A stretch of DNA of 64,000 nucleotides from an uncultured Selenomonas sp. (GTDB lineage Bacteria > Bacillota > Negativicutes > Selenomonadales > Selenomonadaceae), in contig CAMVGU010000001.1 in the NCBI GenBank assembly GCA_947167105.1, positions 204,552-268,551 on the forward strand, given 5' to 3'. Each line of letters starts with the position of its first letter. The first letter of the stretch is position 1. The translations under genes were made by a program, and so were the position numbers. A model generated the notes under the pieces. The model ran no database searches and had not been told where the DNA came from. It saw only the letters and a list, made by a program, of their open reading frames with translations. Positions 18,755 through 26,726 of the stretch are shown one piece after another.

Positions 18755-18891
18755 GTTATAAGGCCATTGTTACAGATTTGCCGTTGGCAAATCCTCCTCG
18801 CGGCCTTTCAACGAGGCGGGAGATATACTCCCGCCTGTTAAAATGTACACCCCCACTTACAGAAGTGGGGGGCATCTGTCGTCTCATTATA
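18755..18891 (-). repeat. Structured three-hairpin repeat, copy A
   Basis: Read on the minus strand, a TATAAT box (18886-18891) is followed by three hairpins: CCCCCACTT/AAGTGGGGG (18850-18871), GGCGGGAG.../CTCCCGCC (18815-18835) and GATTTGCC/GGCAAATC (18775-18793). It ends in CAATGGCCTTATAAC (18755-18769). The same order, spacing and much of the sequence recur at 52395-52533. The third hairpin differs between copies but both arms change together. It may be a non-autonomous mobile element (IS200/IS605-type palindromic relic), a small RNA, or both. No transposase lies next to it. Confidence 0.7.
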
Positions 18892-19050
18892 ATTCTACCA
18901 TAAAACAAGAAGATTTGCACGAGACTTCTGCCCTGTCGGATTTTTAGATTGCAGTAACGTGGGAAGAGCAGGATTTTCCTTCCTTATTGGCGAATATAAT
19001 CCATGATAAGCGTGAACGTAACAATCTGTCAGTAATCGGAGTGATAATAA

Positions 19051-19674
19051 ATGCAGACAAAAAAGATACAGGTAGCTAGCGATACAGCGGATGTGAGCCG
19101 CGCCATGAAGGAGTCGAAGGACTTCGCACACAAGCTTCAACTTAACGAAAAAAGTTCCCTGCGCCTCCAGCTCCTCACGGAGGAACTGCTGGCCCTGCCC
19201 CGTGCCATCGTGGGAGAATTCTCTGCTGAATTCTGGCTGGAGAGCATAGACCAAACCTGCCAGCTCCATCTGGATATGACGGCTGATATGAACTACTACA
19301 AGCGACAGGGCATGATTAAGGCCTCCACCAGCAAAAAGAATTCTGCCGAAGAAGGTTTCTTCGACAAGTTGCGTGACTTTGTGGAGGATGCCCTTTTCGC
19401 ACAGGACACCTTGGACAGCTATACCTCGGAAGCCTCCTCGAACCTTATGATATTCTACGGTGCCAACCGTGCCCAGTATGGCATTTCCTGGTCCCTGAGC
19501 CAATACAAGTCGGAGCTGGAGAATGCAGAAGAGGGTGATGAACTGGAAACAGCCTGGGAGGAACTGAAGCAATCCATGCTCGCCAGGATTGCCGATGATG
19601 TGCAGGTAGCCGCCAAGGGCAACCAGGTTCATCTGACAGTCAAAAAAACTTTTCCTGATACGAAAACAGCATAA
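19051..19674 (+). CDS. Putative GHKL/anti-sigma-type ATPase-like protein
   Basis: A 207-residue cytoplasmic protein without clear enzyme motifs. The stretch LRLQLLTEELLALPRAIVGE resembles the N-box helix of GHKL ATPases of the SpoIIAB/RsbW kind, but the asparagine that binds magnesium is not evident and no later G-boxes are clear, so it may be degenerate. The C-terminus is acidic and helical. CGGAGTG precedes the ATG, and a TATAAT box lies at 18995-19000. The PP2C phosphatase at 20411-22000, on the other strand, is the kind of partner such proteins have in partner-switching systems. Function is inferred only from this. Confidence 0.5.
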   Translation: MQTKKIQVASDTADVSRAMKESKDFAHKLQLNEKSSLRLQLLTEELLALPRAIVGEFSAEFWLESIDQTCQLHLDMTADMNYYKRQGMIKASTSKKNSAEEGFFDKLRDFVEDALFAQDTLDSYTSEASSNLMIFYGANRAQYGISWSLSQYKSELENAEEGDELETAWEELKQSMLARIADDVQVAAKGNQVHLTVKKTFPDTKTA

Positions 19675-19681
19675 GGCATAA

Positions 19682-19722
19682 AAAAGAGCATCTGGCAGTA
19701 AAATCTTCCAGATGCCTCTTTT
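19682..19722. terminator. Terminator between convergent genes
   Basis: AAAAGAGCATCTGG pairs with CCAGATGCCTCTTTT around a 12-base loop. The A-run and T-run flanks let it act in both directions for the GHKL-like gene and the GNAT gene. Confidence 0.8.
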
Positions 19723-19741
19723 CATTTCCCATGGAAAAGTG

Positions 19742-20401
19742 TCAGCGAAGGTGACTGGAGGACTCAGCGCTCACTGCCCCCTCAGCCCCCGGAATCTGTT
19801 TGGCATACAGCATGCACACCAGAGGGAATCTTCTTGAACCCGACCTCATTTCTATATACCTCCGGCCAACGCAGCGGAAGCCATGATGCTCATAGAAACT
19901 GTAATCACAGTCATCATCCGTATATACGCACACATGCCTGCCTCTCCCCAGCCGCTCCAGTTCGTGCATCAGTCTGTTGCCTATACCCTTCCCCTGCAGC
20001 CTGGGATTGACTGCCATAAGGCATATTTCAACCTCCGCAATCTTACCATAGGCTGCCAGCATTTGCGCATTTGCTTTATCATACTGCCTGTCGCTTCCCT
20101 GGAAGTAAAGATACCTGAGCCCCTGTACACATCTCACATAAGCCCGTTTCCACCAAGGCGTTTTCAGCCTTGGCTCTCCACGTAAGGAGACCAAGAGGAA
20201 TCCTGCCAGTTTCCCTGCTGCCGTATAGGCAGCAAGAGGCCGGGTGCATTCCACCTGGGCTGCGTAAAAAAAATATCTGCCAAAAAGCAAATCCACCAGC
20301 CAGGATGACCTTGCATAGCGGGTAAAATTCATGCCCTGAATGACAAAGCCTATGGCTTCAGATTCATTCTCAGCACAAAGCTTCCGCAACTCTATCTCCA
20401 C
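19742..20401 (-). CDS. GNAT-family N-acetyltransferase
   Basis: A 219-residue acetyltransferase. The acetyl-CoA binding motif VNPRLQGKGIGNRLM is near residues 131-145, followed by the SFYEHHGF strand-helix that ends the GNAT fold. The acceptor is unknown. It lies 9 bases after the PP2C phosphatase gene and is probably the last gene of the minus-strand operon that starts with the EamA transporter. A role with the formyltransferase two genes upstream in modifying an amino sugar is possible but unproven. Confidence 0.82.
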   Translation of the reverse strand: MEIELRKLCAENESEAIGFVIQGMNFTRYARSSWLVDLLFGRYFFYAAQVECTRPLAAYTAAGKLAGFLLVSLRGEPRLKTPWWKRAYVRCVQGLRYLYFQGSDRQYDKANAQMLAAYGKIAEVEICLMAVNPRLQGKGIGNRLMHELERLGRGRHVCVYTDDDCDYSFYEHHGFRCVGRRYIEMRSGSRRFPLVCMLYAKQIPGAEGAVSAESSSHLR

Positions 20402-20410
20402 AAAAGCCTC

Positions 20411-22000
20411 CTACTTAGCACCGTAATAGGCAAAATTCAGCATGGTGATATCATCGAACTGTTCGGCCTCACCCACAAAGGCATCCATGTGCTTCTTCAC
20501 CAGTTCCAGGGCCTCCCTTGGCCCTGCCTCCGGCTTCTCGTTTAATGCCTCCTGCAGACGCTCAACTCCAAACAGCGTCTCCTCCTTGTCGATGGCCTCG
20601 GTAACGCCATCGGTGCAGACAAAGAAGCTGTCACCGGGCTGCAGGTCGAATTCCTGCTCCTTGAAGCGGGCATCTTCCATCATCGCCACCCCAGGGCCAT
20701 GCTTGCCCACAATGTGCTCATATTTCCCACCGGCTCGTCTTACCATGGGGCTGCCATGCCCCGCATTTGCCACCATGCCCTTGCCCGTAGAGATTTGCAA
20801 GATGGTCAGCCAGACTGTCACGAACATGCCTGCCTCATTGCCTTCGCAGAGCTGGTTGTTTACGTCATACAAGATTTTGGCAGGAGAGAGGCTGTTGCTG
20901 ACCTGGGTTCTGTTCTTGATCAAGGTCTTGGCAATTACCATAAAGAGCGCCGCCGGGACACCCTTGCCGGAAACATCTGCCATCACCACTGCCACATGGT
21001 CATTATCCACCATGAAGAAATCATAGAAGTCACCGCCCACTTCCTTGGCAGGTACAGAGCTGGCATAGATATCGAATTCCGACCTCTCCGGGAAGGGAGG
21101 GAAAATCGACGGCAGCATGTGCATCTGTATATCTGTCGCCACATTCAGCTCCGTCGCTATGCGCTCCTTTTCCCTGGTGGCCTTCTCGAAATCCCGCATA
21201 TAAGCCTGGAGTTCTTTGGACATTGTGACAGCGGAATTTGCCAGGCGCTCGATTTCATCGCCTGTGCGCAAATCTATTTCCAAAGATTCCCCCTTTCGCA
21301 TCTTCTGCGTCGCATATTCTTCCAAGGAGGCATTCAGGGCCAGCAACGGACCGATGATTACCCGCGAGATTTCACGATAGAATATACAGCCTCCCAGCAG
21401 CATAATGGCTACCATGAAAACCGCAAACATATAGAGGAAACGATCTATTTCTTCCTCTACTTGATCCATGGCCAGATCAACCCCTACCAGGGCCACACTA
21501 TTTCCTGCTGTATCAATGATTGGCGCATAGGCAGAGGCCACATAGCCGTATTCATCGTTGTTCGTGACCAGCAGCGGAGGTATTCCCCCTTCTTCGGTTG
21601 ACATAGCCTCCTTCATATACTTGTCCCCGCCCTGGTAGTAAGCTTCAGCAAAACCCAGTATGTCTATATCCTTTTCCTGGGCTCCGCTGGCCGTCCATAT
21701 ATAGACATAATCATTTTTCCGGGGAACCACCACATACAGGTATTTGACCCGCAGCATACTCCGCATATGCTCTAAATATTTATATGTTTCCTCATAGGCA
21801 GTATCCTTTTGCAAAGTTTTTTCATATTTGCCCACGGGGGCTGCACTCAGTCGCTCTGCCACAAGACACCCGTAGTTGTAAGCCATTTCAGTATACTTCT
21901 GCTCCATATTGCTGCGATAATAGCCAGGCACAGCAAAGCCCAAAATAACGCATAGCAACGCAAGCAAGGCAAATAACCTGCCCAGGAATTTTTTCTGCAA
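20411..22000 (-). CDS. Membrane-bound PP2C (SpoIIE-type) serine phosphatase with extracytoplasmic sensor
   Basis: A 529-residue sensor phosphatase. A transmembrane helix (about residues 8-26) is followed by an extracytoplasmic domain to about 185, a second helix (about 190-210), a HAMP-like linker, a short coiled coil (TREKERIATELNVATDIQMHM) and a SpoIIE-type PP2C domain. The metal-binding aspartates are in EVGGDFYDFF and VMADVSGKGVPAALFM, with VCTDGVTEAID and FDDITMLN at the end. Such proteins dephosphorylate an anti-anti-sigma factor (STAS protein); none is adjacent. It overlaps no gene and sits 12 bases after the formyltransferase. Confidence 0.9.
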   Translation of the reverse strand: MQKKFLGRLFALLALLCVILGFAVPGYYRSNMEQKYTEMAYNYGCLVAERLSAAPVGKYEKTLQKDTAYEETYKYLEHMRSMLRVKYLYVVVPRKNDYVYIWTASGAQEKDIDILGFAEAYYQGGDKYMKEAMSTEEGGIPPLLVTNNDEYGYVASAYAPIIDTAGNSVALVGVDLAMDQVEEEIDRFLYMFAVFMVAIMLLGGCIFYREISRVIIGPLLALNASLEEYATQKMRKGESLEIDLRTGDEIERLANSAVTMSKELQAYMRDFEKATREKERIATELNVATDIQMHMLPSIFPPFPERSEFDIYASSVPAKEVGGDFYDFFMVDNDHVAVVMADVSGKGVPAALFMVIAKTLIKNRTQVSNSLSPAKILYDVNNQLCEGNEAGMFVTVWLTILQISTGKGMVANAGHGSPMVRRAGGKYEHIVGKHGPGVAMMEDARFKEQEFDLQPGDSFFVCTDGVTEAIDKEETLFGVERLQEALNEKPEAGPREALELVKKHMDAFVGEAEQFDDITMLNFAYYGAK

Positions 22001-22012
22001 CCTGTTCCCCTC

Positions 22013-22876
22013 CTACGAAATCCTTGGAAACGGATATACTTCAGCTTGCCAGACGACATCCTCATGTTCAGCTTCTATAAGCTGCAATCTGACATGTCCA
22101 TCCCGAAGGCGATAGAGTACGCTCCAGCCTTCATCCATTACATCTGCACAAAGGATGCCCCTGCCGCAGGAAAAGCCCCCCACAAAATACACCTTTTCAT
22201 GTATTTTTACGCGCAAAAGGCAGTTGTATATGCGATAGAGACGCTTGGCCTCTGCCACGGTGAGGCCATGGTTGAGCCTCGCCTCATCATAATGTTCCAG
22301 CTTGCAGCAAGGCAGCAGCTTTTCCTGAGGATGGGCATGCCCATAGAGAAAATCGAAATTCTCCAGCAGCTGCTTCGTCATGCGAAAGCCTGCCTGTGCG
22401 CATTTCAGGTAGACATCAATACTATCATCTTCATCCGTTATTTCAAAGGACTCCTGCAGAATAATTTCCCCGGTATCAAATTTCTCTGCCAGCTTATGCA
22501 GCGTAACGCCGCTGCGCTTCAGCCCGCGCTCCAAAGCGCACTCCACCGGACAATAGCCTCTGCCCTCGGGCAGCAAGGCATTGTGGAGATTAACCGCGTA
22601 AAAGCCTTCTTCCTGGGGCAGCACCGGGATCTTTTTGCCGTAATCCGCAGAGAAAAAAAGTTCACAGCCCCCTTCAATGTACCGGCGGACATCTGCTTCT
22701 GCCAGCATACCGTAATGCACGGGAATACCGTGCTGCTTTGCCATTCTTGCAATTTCACCGCTCCGAAAGCAATCCTCCTGATTGCCATAGGCATACACGG
22801 CCATGATCTCGTGACCAGCCAGCAAATAGGCAAAAATTTGCAGGAAAGTATCTCCTCCCAAAAAAACAATTTTCAT
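22013..22876 (-). CDS. Formyltransferase-family protein (Fmt/ArnA-like)
   Basis: A 287-residue protein with the N10-formyl-tetrahydrofolate transferase fold. The N-terminal IVFLGGDTFLQ is Fmt-like, and the catalytic triad region is recognisable: NLHNALLPEGRG contains the Asn and His, and LHKLAEKFDTGEII the Asp. The C-terminal part is shorter and differs from methionyl-tRNA formyltransferase, so it more likely formylates a sugar nucleotide or another amine. It belongs to the minus operon with two membrane proteins upstream and the PP2C and GNAT genes downstream. Confidence 0.75.
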   Translation of the reverse strand: MKIVFLGGDTFLQIFAYLLAGHEIMAVYAYGNQEDCFRSGEIARMAKQHGIPVHYGMLAEADVRRYIEGGCELFFSADYGKKIPVLPQEEGFYAVNLHNALLPEGRGYCPVECALERGLKRSGVTLHKLAEKFDTGEIILQESFEITDEDDSIDVYLKCAQAGFRMTKQLLENFDFLYGHAHPQEKLLPCCKLEHYDEARLNHGLTVAEAKRLYRIYNCLLRVKIHEKVYFVGGFSCGRGILCADVMDEGWSVLYRLRDGHVRLQLIEAEHEDVVWQAEVYPFPRIS

Positions 22877-22899
22877 AGCCAGACCTCTTTAAACAATCG

Positions 22900-23610
22900 T
22901 CAAAATAACATAATCAGAGTGAGCAGCAATGCCGGCACAGAAAGGATCTGCCCCGGCAGGGCATATTCCGGCTCTCCTGCCAGAAGCAGGACAAAAATAC
23001 CAGCCAGCAAGAGGGCGTAAATGCAACAGAGCCGTTGCTTCCCTTGCCTTGACACCGGAATGATGCTCTTTTTCTCCCCTGCACAGGCAATCCGAATGGA
23101 ATCCGACGTGAGCACAATAAAGACCGGCAGCCCGAAAATAAGGGGAAACACTAAATCATTCAGGAAAATATACAAGGCCAGATTCTCTATGTAGAAGCCG
23201 AAAAGGAACCAGATTCCTCCCGCAATGAGCCAGGATGCTGCCAGGGCGGCCACGAAGGTAATCCAAATGTATATGAGCAAATTATAAGCAGTATGCACAT
23301 GGGGCGCTTCCTGCCGATAAAGATACCACATGCGATAGGGCAGGTACGCCCCCACAAAATTCCCCAGAAAGCCCAGGCTGGAGGTAAGCTGCAGCGTCCC
23401 AAAGCAATCCGCTGCCAAATTGCCCCAGGCGCAGGCCCAGGCCCCCACAGGCCCGAACAGAAGGCCGGCTACCACCGGTATTGCATTGACGGGACGGATC
23501 TCCGTGAAGCCCTCCACCAGTACCATAACCTTGAAGCAGATGCCTAGAAACACAAATGCCAAAAACACCAGAGCAAACTGTTTCCTTGTGCTGAGCTCAA
23601 GTTGTTTCAT
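22900..23610 (-). CDS. Integral membrane protein resembling ECF transporter S components
   Basis: A 236-residue protein with about six hydrophobic helices. The segment RPVNAIPVVAGLLFGPVGAW, followed by GNLAADCFGTL, is of the kind found in substrate-binding (S) components of energy-coupling-factor transporters, though no ATPase or T component is near. It starts at the ATG at 23610, which overlaps the stop of the EamA gene as ATGA. The longer frame to 23760 has no ribosome site. Substrate unknown. Confidence 0.6.
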   Translation of the reverse strand: MKQLELSTRKQFALVFLAFVFLGICFKVMVLVEGFTEIRPVNAIPVVAGLLFGPVGAWACAWGNLAADCFGTLQLTSSLGFLGNFVGAYLPYRMWYLYRQEAPHVHTAYNLLIYIWITFVAALAASWLIAGGIWFLFGFYIENLALYIFLNDLVFPLIFGLPVFIVLTSDSIRIACAGEKKSIIPVSRQGKQRLCCIYALLLAGIFVLLLAGEPEYALPGQILSVPALLLTLIMLF

Positions 23611-24527
23611 CCTGCAGCCTCCCGGTGCCCTCTGAACCTGCTCCTTATAGCACCAAAATTCAGTCCGGATACGATTGCTCCCAAAACAACCAGGATCGCC
23701 CCCAAAAGCGCCTGCAACGTAAAACTTTCCTCCACCCCGCCCATGGCCTTGGGGATACAAATGGACATGAACAGCGTAACGACAGGCTCCAGAGCAAAAA
23801 TCACCACCACATTGATGGGGTCTGCGTATTTCTGTCCATACATCAGCATGATATAGGCAAAAGCCTTACTAAAAATAGCAAGCATAAAAAGGGAGGAAAG
23901 AAAGCTCCTGGTAAATTCCAGATCCAGGAACATCCTGGGATTTTCAAAAAACCAGGCAACGAATGCTACTGCGGCCATCAGCACCAGTTGTGTCACGGCC
24001 AGTAGCACCGGATCGCTGTTCTGGCAGAACTTATTTGCCACAACCGTGTACAGGGACATGGCTATGCACTCACACAGCATAAACACAGAACCGACCAAGG
24101 GAAAGTCATCCGGAGAAACCCCATTAGTGACCAGAATCCCCGCCAGAATCAGGATGATTGCCGCCATCTGCTGTCGATTGGGAAAACGGCGGTAAAAAAC
24201 CAGAACAAAGAATGGTACAACCACTATGCCCAGGGAGGCCAGGACGCTGGCCGCAGATGGTGCCAGACGTTCTATGCCAGCCTTTTCAAACAGTAAGACC
24301 AGCAGCATCAAAAGTCCAAGCACGCCGCCCCGCAAGACATTGTGGCGATTCAACTGCTTCAGCCGGGAGAAAAAACACAGCACCATAATGAGAGAAGCCA
24401 TCCCGTTCATCAAGGCCAGATAGCCGAAAGAACTTAAATTTTCCGGCAATCCCTTGATGAATACATAAGCGGATGCCCAGCACAACATGACAGAAAAAAT
24501 GATGATACTGCTCTCAAATGTCCTCAA
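23607..24527 (-). CDS. EamA/DMT-superfamily transporter, TTG start
   Basis: A 306-residue transporter with ten predicted membrane helices in two EamA repeats, about residues 7-135 and 150-285. Members export or import amino acids, nucleosides or other small metabolites; nothing here shows the substrate. The start is TTG at 24527 with AAGGAT upstream; no ATG is available nearby. It is the first gene of a probable operon with the ECF-S-like protein, formyltransferase, PP2C and GNAT genes, driven by the promoter at 24615-24644. Confidence 0.85.
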   Translation of the reverse strand: MRTFESSIIIFSVMLCWASAYVFIKGLPENLSSFGYLALMNGMASLIMVLCFFSRLKQLNRHNVLRGGVLGLLMLLVLLFEKAGIERLAPSAASVLASLGIVVVPFFVLVFYRRFPNRQQMAAIILILAGILVTNGVSPDDFPLVGSVFMLCECIAMSLYTVVANKFCQNSDPVLLAVTQLVLMAAVAFVAWFFENPRMFLDLEFTRSFLSSLFMLAIFSKAFAYIMLMYGQKYADPINVVVIFALEPVVTLFMSICIPKAMGGVEESFTLQALLGAILVVLGAIVSGLNFGAIRSRFRGHREAAG

Positions 24528-24614
24528 ATCTTATCCTTCTCCCTGGGGAATCCCTTCCCTTGTTCAAACTCATATCCACACTAACTGCTTCATACTTCTC
24601 AGACAGCCGCTATC

Positions 24615-24644
24615 ATTATAACGCCATTGCTCAAGTTTTCGCAA
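24615..24644 (-). promoter_or_regulatory. Promoter of the EamA operon with shared CAATGGCGTTATAATG core
   Basis: On the minus strand TTGCGA (24639-24644), an 18-base spacer and TATAAT (24615-24620). The bases CAATGGCGTTATAATG (24614-24629) also occur unchanged at the metallophosphoesterase promoter (42255-42270) and, except for the last base, at 52519. Confidence 0.7.
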
Positions 24645-24678
24645 CGCGAAATCATTCTCATCAGCATTTCTATGCCGC

Positions 24679-24708
24679 TTGACAGCCAATAAGCCTTCAA
24701 GTTATAAT
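24679..24708 (+). promoter_or_regulatory. Sigma-70 promoter of the AGCS symporter gene
   Basis: Consensus TTGACA (24679-24684) and TATAAT (24703-24708) with an 18-base spacer, about 40 bases before the start codon. No riboswitch-like structure is seen between them and the gene. Confidence 0.75.
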
Positions 24709-24749
24709 ACCCATGTTATTTTTTTATAGATATCATGGGAGGCTCTTGT

Positions 24750-26180
24750 ATGGACTTGCTTAATACCATTGTCAATGCAGTCAACGAAGTGCTATGGTCA
24801 TACGTGCTGATTGTGGTGCTCGTAGGCTGCGGCCTGTATTTCACCCTTTCCACCCGCTTTGTGCAGGTCAGGATGCTGCCGGAGATGCTGCACCTTCTCA
24901 CGGAGGGAATCGGCAAGAAGGGCAGCGGCCAGGCCATCACCTCTTTCCAGGCTTTCTGCGTCAGCACCGCTTCCAGGGTAGGCGTGGGCAATATCGCCGG
25001 CGTGGCTATCGCCATAGTCACCGGCGGCCCCGGGGCAGTGTTCTGGATGTGGGTCATCGCTTTCATTGGCTGCGCCACAGGTTTTGTGGAAAGCACCCTG
25101 GCCCAGATCTACAAATTGCCCCGCGGCAACGGCAAATTCCACGGCGGCCCTGCCTACTACATCAAGAACGCCCTGGGACAGAACGGCGTGGCCAAGCTCT
25201 TTGCTGTCCTGATTTCCGTGACCTTCGGACTTATCTATGTTTCTGTCCAGGCCAACACCATTGCTCTTTCCGCTGTGACAGCCTTCAATGTGCCGCCTCT
25301 GGCCACCGCCCTTTTCCTCTGTGTCCTGACCTCCCTGGTCATCTTCGGCGGCATGACCCGCATAGCCAGGTTCACGGAGTTCTTCGTACCCATCATGGCA
25401 GGGCTTTACATCCTTGCCGCCCTTATCGTCATCCTCTGCAATCTTGACAAAGTACCCGGCATGTTCGGCCTCATAATCCATGATGCCTTCTCGCCCCAGG
25501 CTGCAGTGGGCGGCGGACTGGGCACGGCGGTGCTCACCGGCATCAAGCGCGGCCTCTTTTCCAATGAAGCCGGCGAAGGCTCCGTGCCGAATGCCGCCGC
25601 CACTGCCGATGTTTCCCATCCGGTTAAGCAGGGTCTGGTGCAGTCCTTCGGCGTCTATGTAGATACCTGGATTGTCTGCTCCGCCACGGCATTTATCGTG
25701 CTGCTTACCGGCCAGTATGAAATCGGCGGCCAGCTCACAGGCATTGCCCTGGCCCAGCAAAGCCTGGCCAGCATTTTCGGCTCCCTTGCTCCCAGCGCCC
25801 TGTCCCTGATGATTCTCATGTTCGCCTTCAGTTCCATTGTAGGCAATTATTACTACGGAGAGATTAACATCGCTTTCTTTGAAGGAAATGGACAGAAAAT
25901 CCTGCAACTGTTCCGCTGCGGTGTCATCCTGATGGTGCTTTTCGGCTGCCTGGCAGAGTTCAGCCTGGTCTGGAACCTGGCCGACCTCTTTATGGGGCTC
26001 CTGTGCCTCACCAATCTTTACGCCATAGCCCGTCTGGCCAAGTATGTCCGCATCACCCTGAACAACTATGTGGAGCAAAAGCATCAGGGTATCAGCGAGC
26101 CCAGCTTCGACCCGGCTATCCTGGAGAGCCGGGATGGCATCCACGCCTGGGGCATCAAGCATCCTGTGGATCACCACTAA
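24750..26180 (+). CDS. Alanine/glycine:cation symporter, AGCS family
   Basis: A 476-residue sodium- or proton-coupled symporter for alanine or glycine, with about ten membrane helices. Family markers are the GVGNIAGVAIAIVTGGPGAVFWMW segment early in the protein, and later GLFSNEAGEGSVPNAAATA. I start at the ATG at 24750 because GGGAGG lies seven bases upstream; an ATG at 24735 precedes that site. It is monocistronic between a consensus promoter and a strong terminator. Confidence 0.93.
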   Translation: MDLLNTIVNAVNEVLWSYVLIVVLVGCGLYFTLSTRFVQVRMLPEMLHLLTEGIGKKGSGQAITSFQAFCVSTASRVGVGNIAGVAIAIVTGGPGAVFWMWVIAFIGCATGFVESTLAQIYKLPRGNGKFHGGPAYYIKNALGQNGVAKLFAVLISVTFGLIYVSVQANTIALSAVTAFNVPPLATALFLCVLTSLVIFGGMTRIARFTEFFVPIMAGLYILAALIVILCNLDKVPGMFGLIIHDAFSPQAAVGGGLGTAVLTGIKRGLFSNEAGEGSVPNAAATADVSHPVKQGLVQSFGVYVDTWIVCSATAFIVLLTGQYEIGGQLTGIALAQQSLASIFGSLAPSALSLMILMFAFSSIVGNYYYGEINIAFFEGNGQKILQLFRCGVILMVLFGCLAEFSLVWNLADLFMGLLCLTNLYAIARLAKYVRITLNNYVEQKHQGISEPSFDPAILESRDGIHAWGIKHPVDHH

Positions 26181-26183
26181 AAA

Positions 26184-26236
26184 CCATAAAAAAGGACAGG
26201 CTGCTCTGTAACATGAGCCGCCTGTCTTTTTTATGG
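26184..26236. terminator. Long-stem terminator after the AGCS gene
   Basis: An 18-base arm (26184-26201) and a 17-base arm (26220-26236) pair almost perfectly and end in A/T runs. The last codons of the convergent small peptide gene lie inside the right arm. Confidence 0.85.
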
Positions 26237-26473
26237 TTGAGAACTGTTTTTAAATACGTCCTTCAGGCCTTCAGGATGCTGCCCGCCAAAGGCTCTTTGC
26301 CCGGCAGTGCCCAGATTCCCGGAACTGCCTGCCGCCGTAACAAGCTGCAGCTCGTCCAGGCTCAGGGCCCTGGGCTTTTTTCGCTCCAACTTAAGCCGCA
26401 AATACAGGCTGTCCCTGACCTTGCTGAAGCGGGAAAAATCAATTGCTGACAATTCTTGTTCGATGTCTGGCAT
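26231..26473 (-). CDS. Small peptide with leader-like N-terminus and AAG motif
   Basis: An 80-residue protein with a very strong ribosome site (AAAGGAGGTG) before its ATG. Residues 1-52 are charged and helical (DFSRFSKVRDS, then ALSLDELQLVTAAG). The ELxxV...AAG ending resembles leaders of exported ribosomal peptides, in which a helical, acidic leader ends at a GG, GA or AG cleavage site. The remaining about 30 residues are rich in Gly, Ser and Gln and have no cysteine. It lies downstream of a sigma-factor gene and the fragment of an ABC exporter, which supports a peptide-export origin. It could instead be a small regulator of the sigma factor. Confidence 0.55.
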   Translation of the reverse strand: MPDIEQELSAIDFSRFSKVRDSLYLRLKLERKKPRALSLDELQLVTAAGSSGNLGTAGQRAFGGQHPEGLKDVFKNSSQP

Positions 26474-26507
26474 AGCGGCACCTCCTTTCCTCGTCTGGTA
26501 ACATAGT

Positions 26508-26690
26508 TCAGGGATTGTAATCCTTGCCCAGCTTATTGGCTACAAACTTCAGTGCCTCCTGATGAGTGACCAGCTTGCCGTCAATCCTGTACTCATTGCC
26601 GTTTCTTCCTTTGCCATGGTGATATACCCCTTCTATCCACTCAGCTTCGCTTTGAGAAGTTTGTTATCTTGCTTTCTGTCCTTTATACGC
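26508..26690 (-). pseudogene. Small degenerate ORF between sigma factor and peptide genes
   Basis: Two overlapping frames look protein-like but are not joined: one encodes KDRKQDNKLLKAKLSG before a stop, the next encodes GNEYRIDGKLVTHQEALK and KFVANKLGKDYNP up to the TGA at 26508-26510. The second frame has no ATG, GTG or TTG after its last upstream stop. A one-base shift would join them, so I read it as a small broken gene. The protein family is not recognised. Confidence 0.35.
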
Positions 26691-26726
26691 TGGCAGGGGC
26701 AAAAATGTTACAGCCTGAGTAAAAAA

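Noticed and set aside
18755..18891. CRISPR array
   Set aside because: The hairpins are palindromes of different sequence without regularly spaced repeats and spacers. No CRISPR array was seen in the window.
24709..24749. Glycine or other riboswitch ahead of the AGCS transporter
   Set aside because: Only about 40 bases separate the -10 box from the start codon, too short for a riboswitch.
24798..26177. 459-codon minus-strand frame
   Set aside because: It lies fully antisense to the AGCS symporter, has a His/Asp/Glu-rich composition typical of mirror frames of membrane-protein genes, and no ribosome site.
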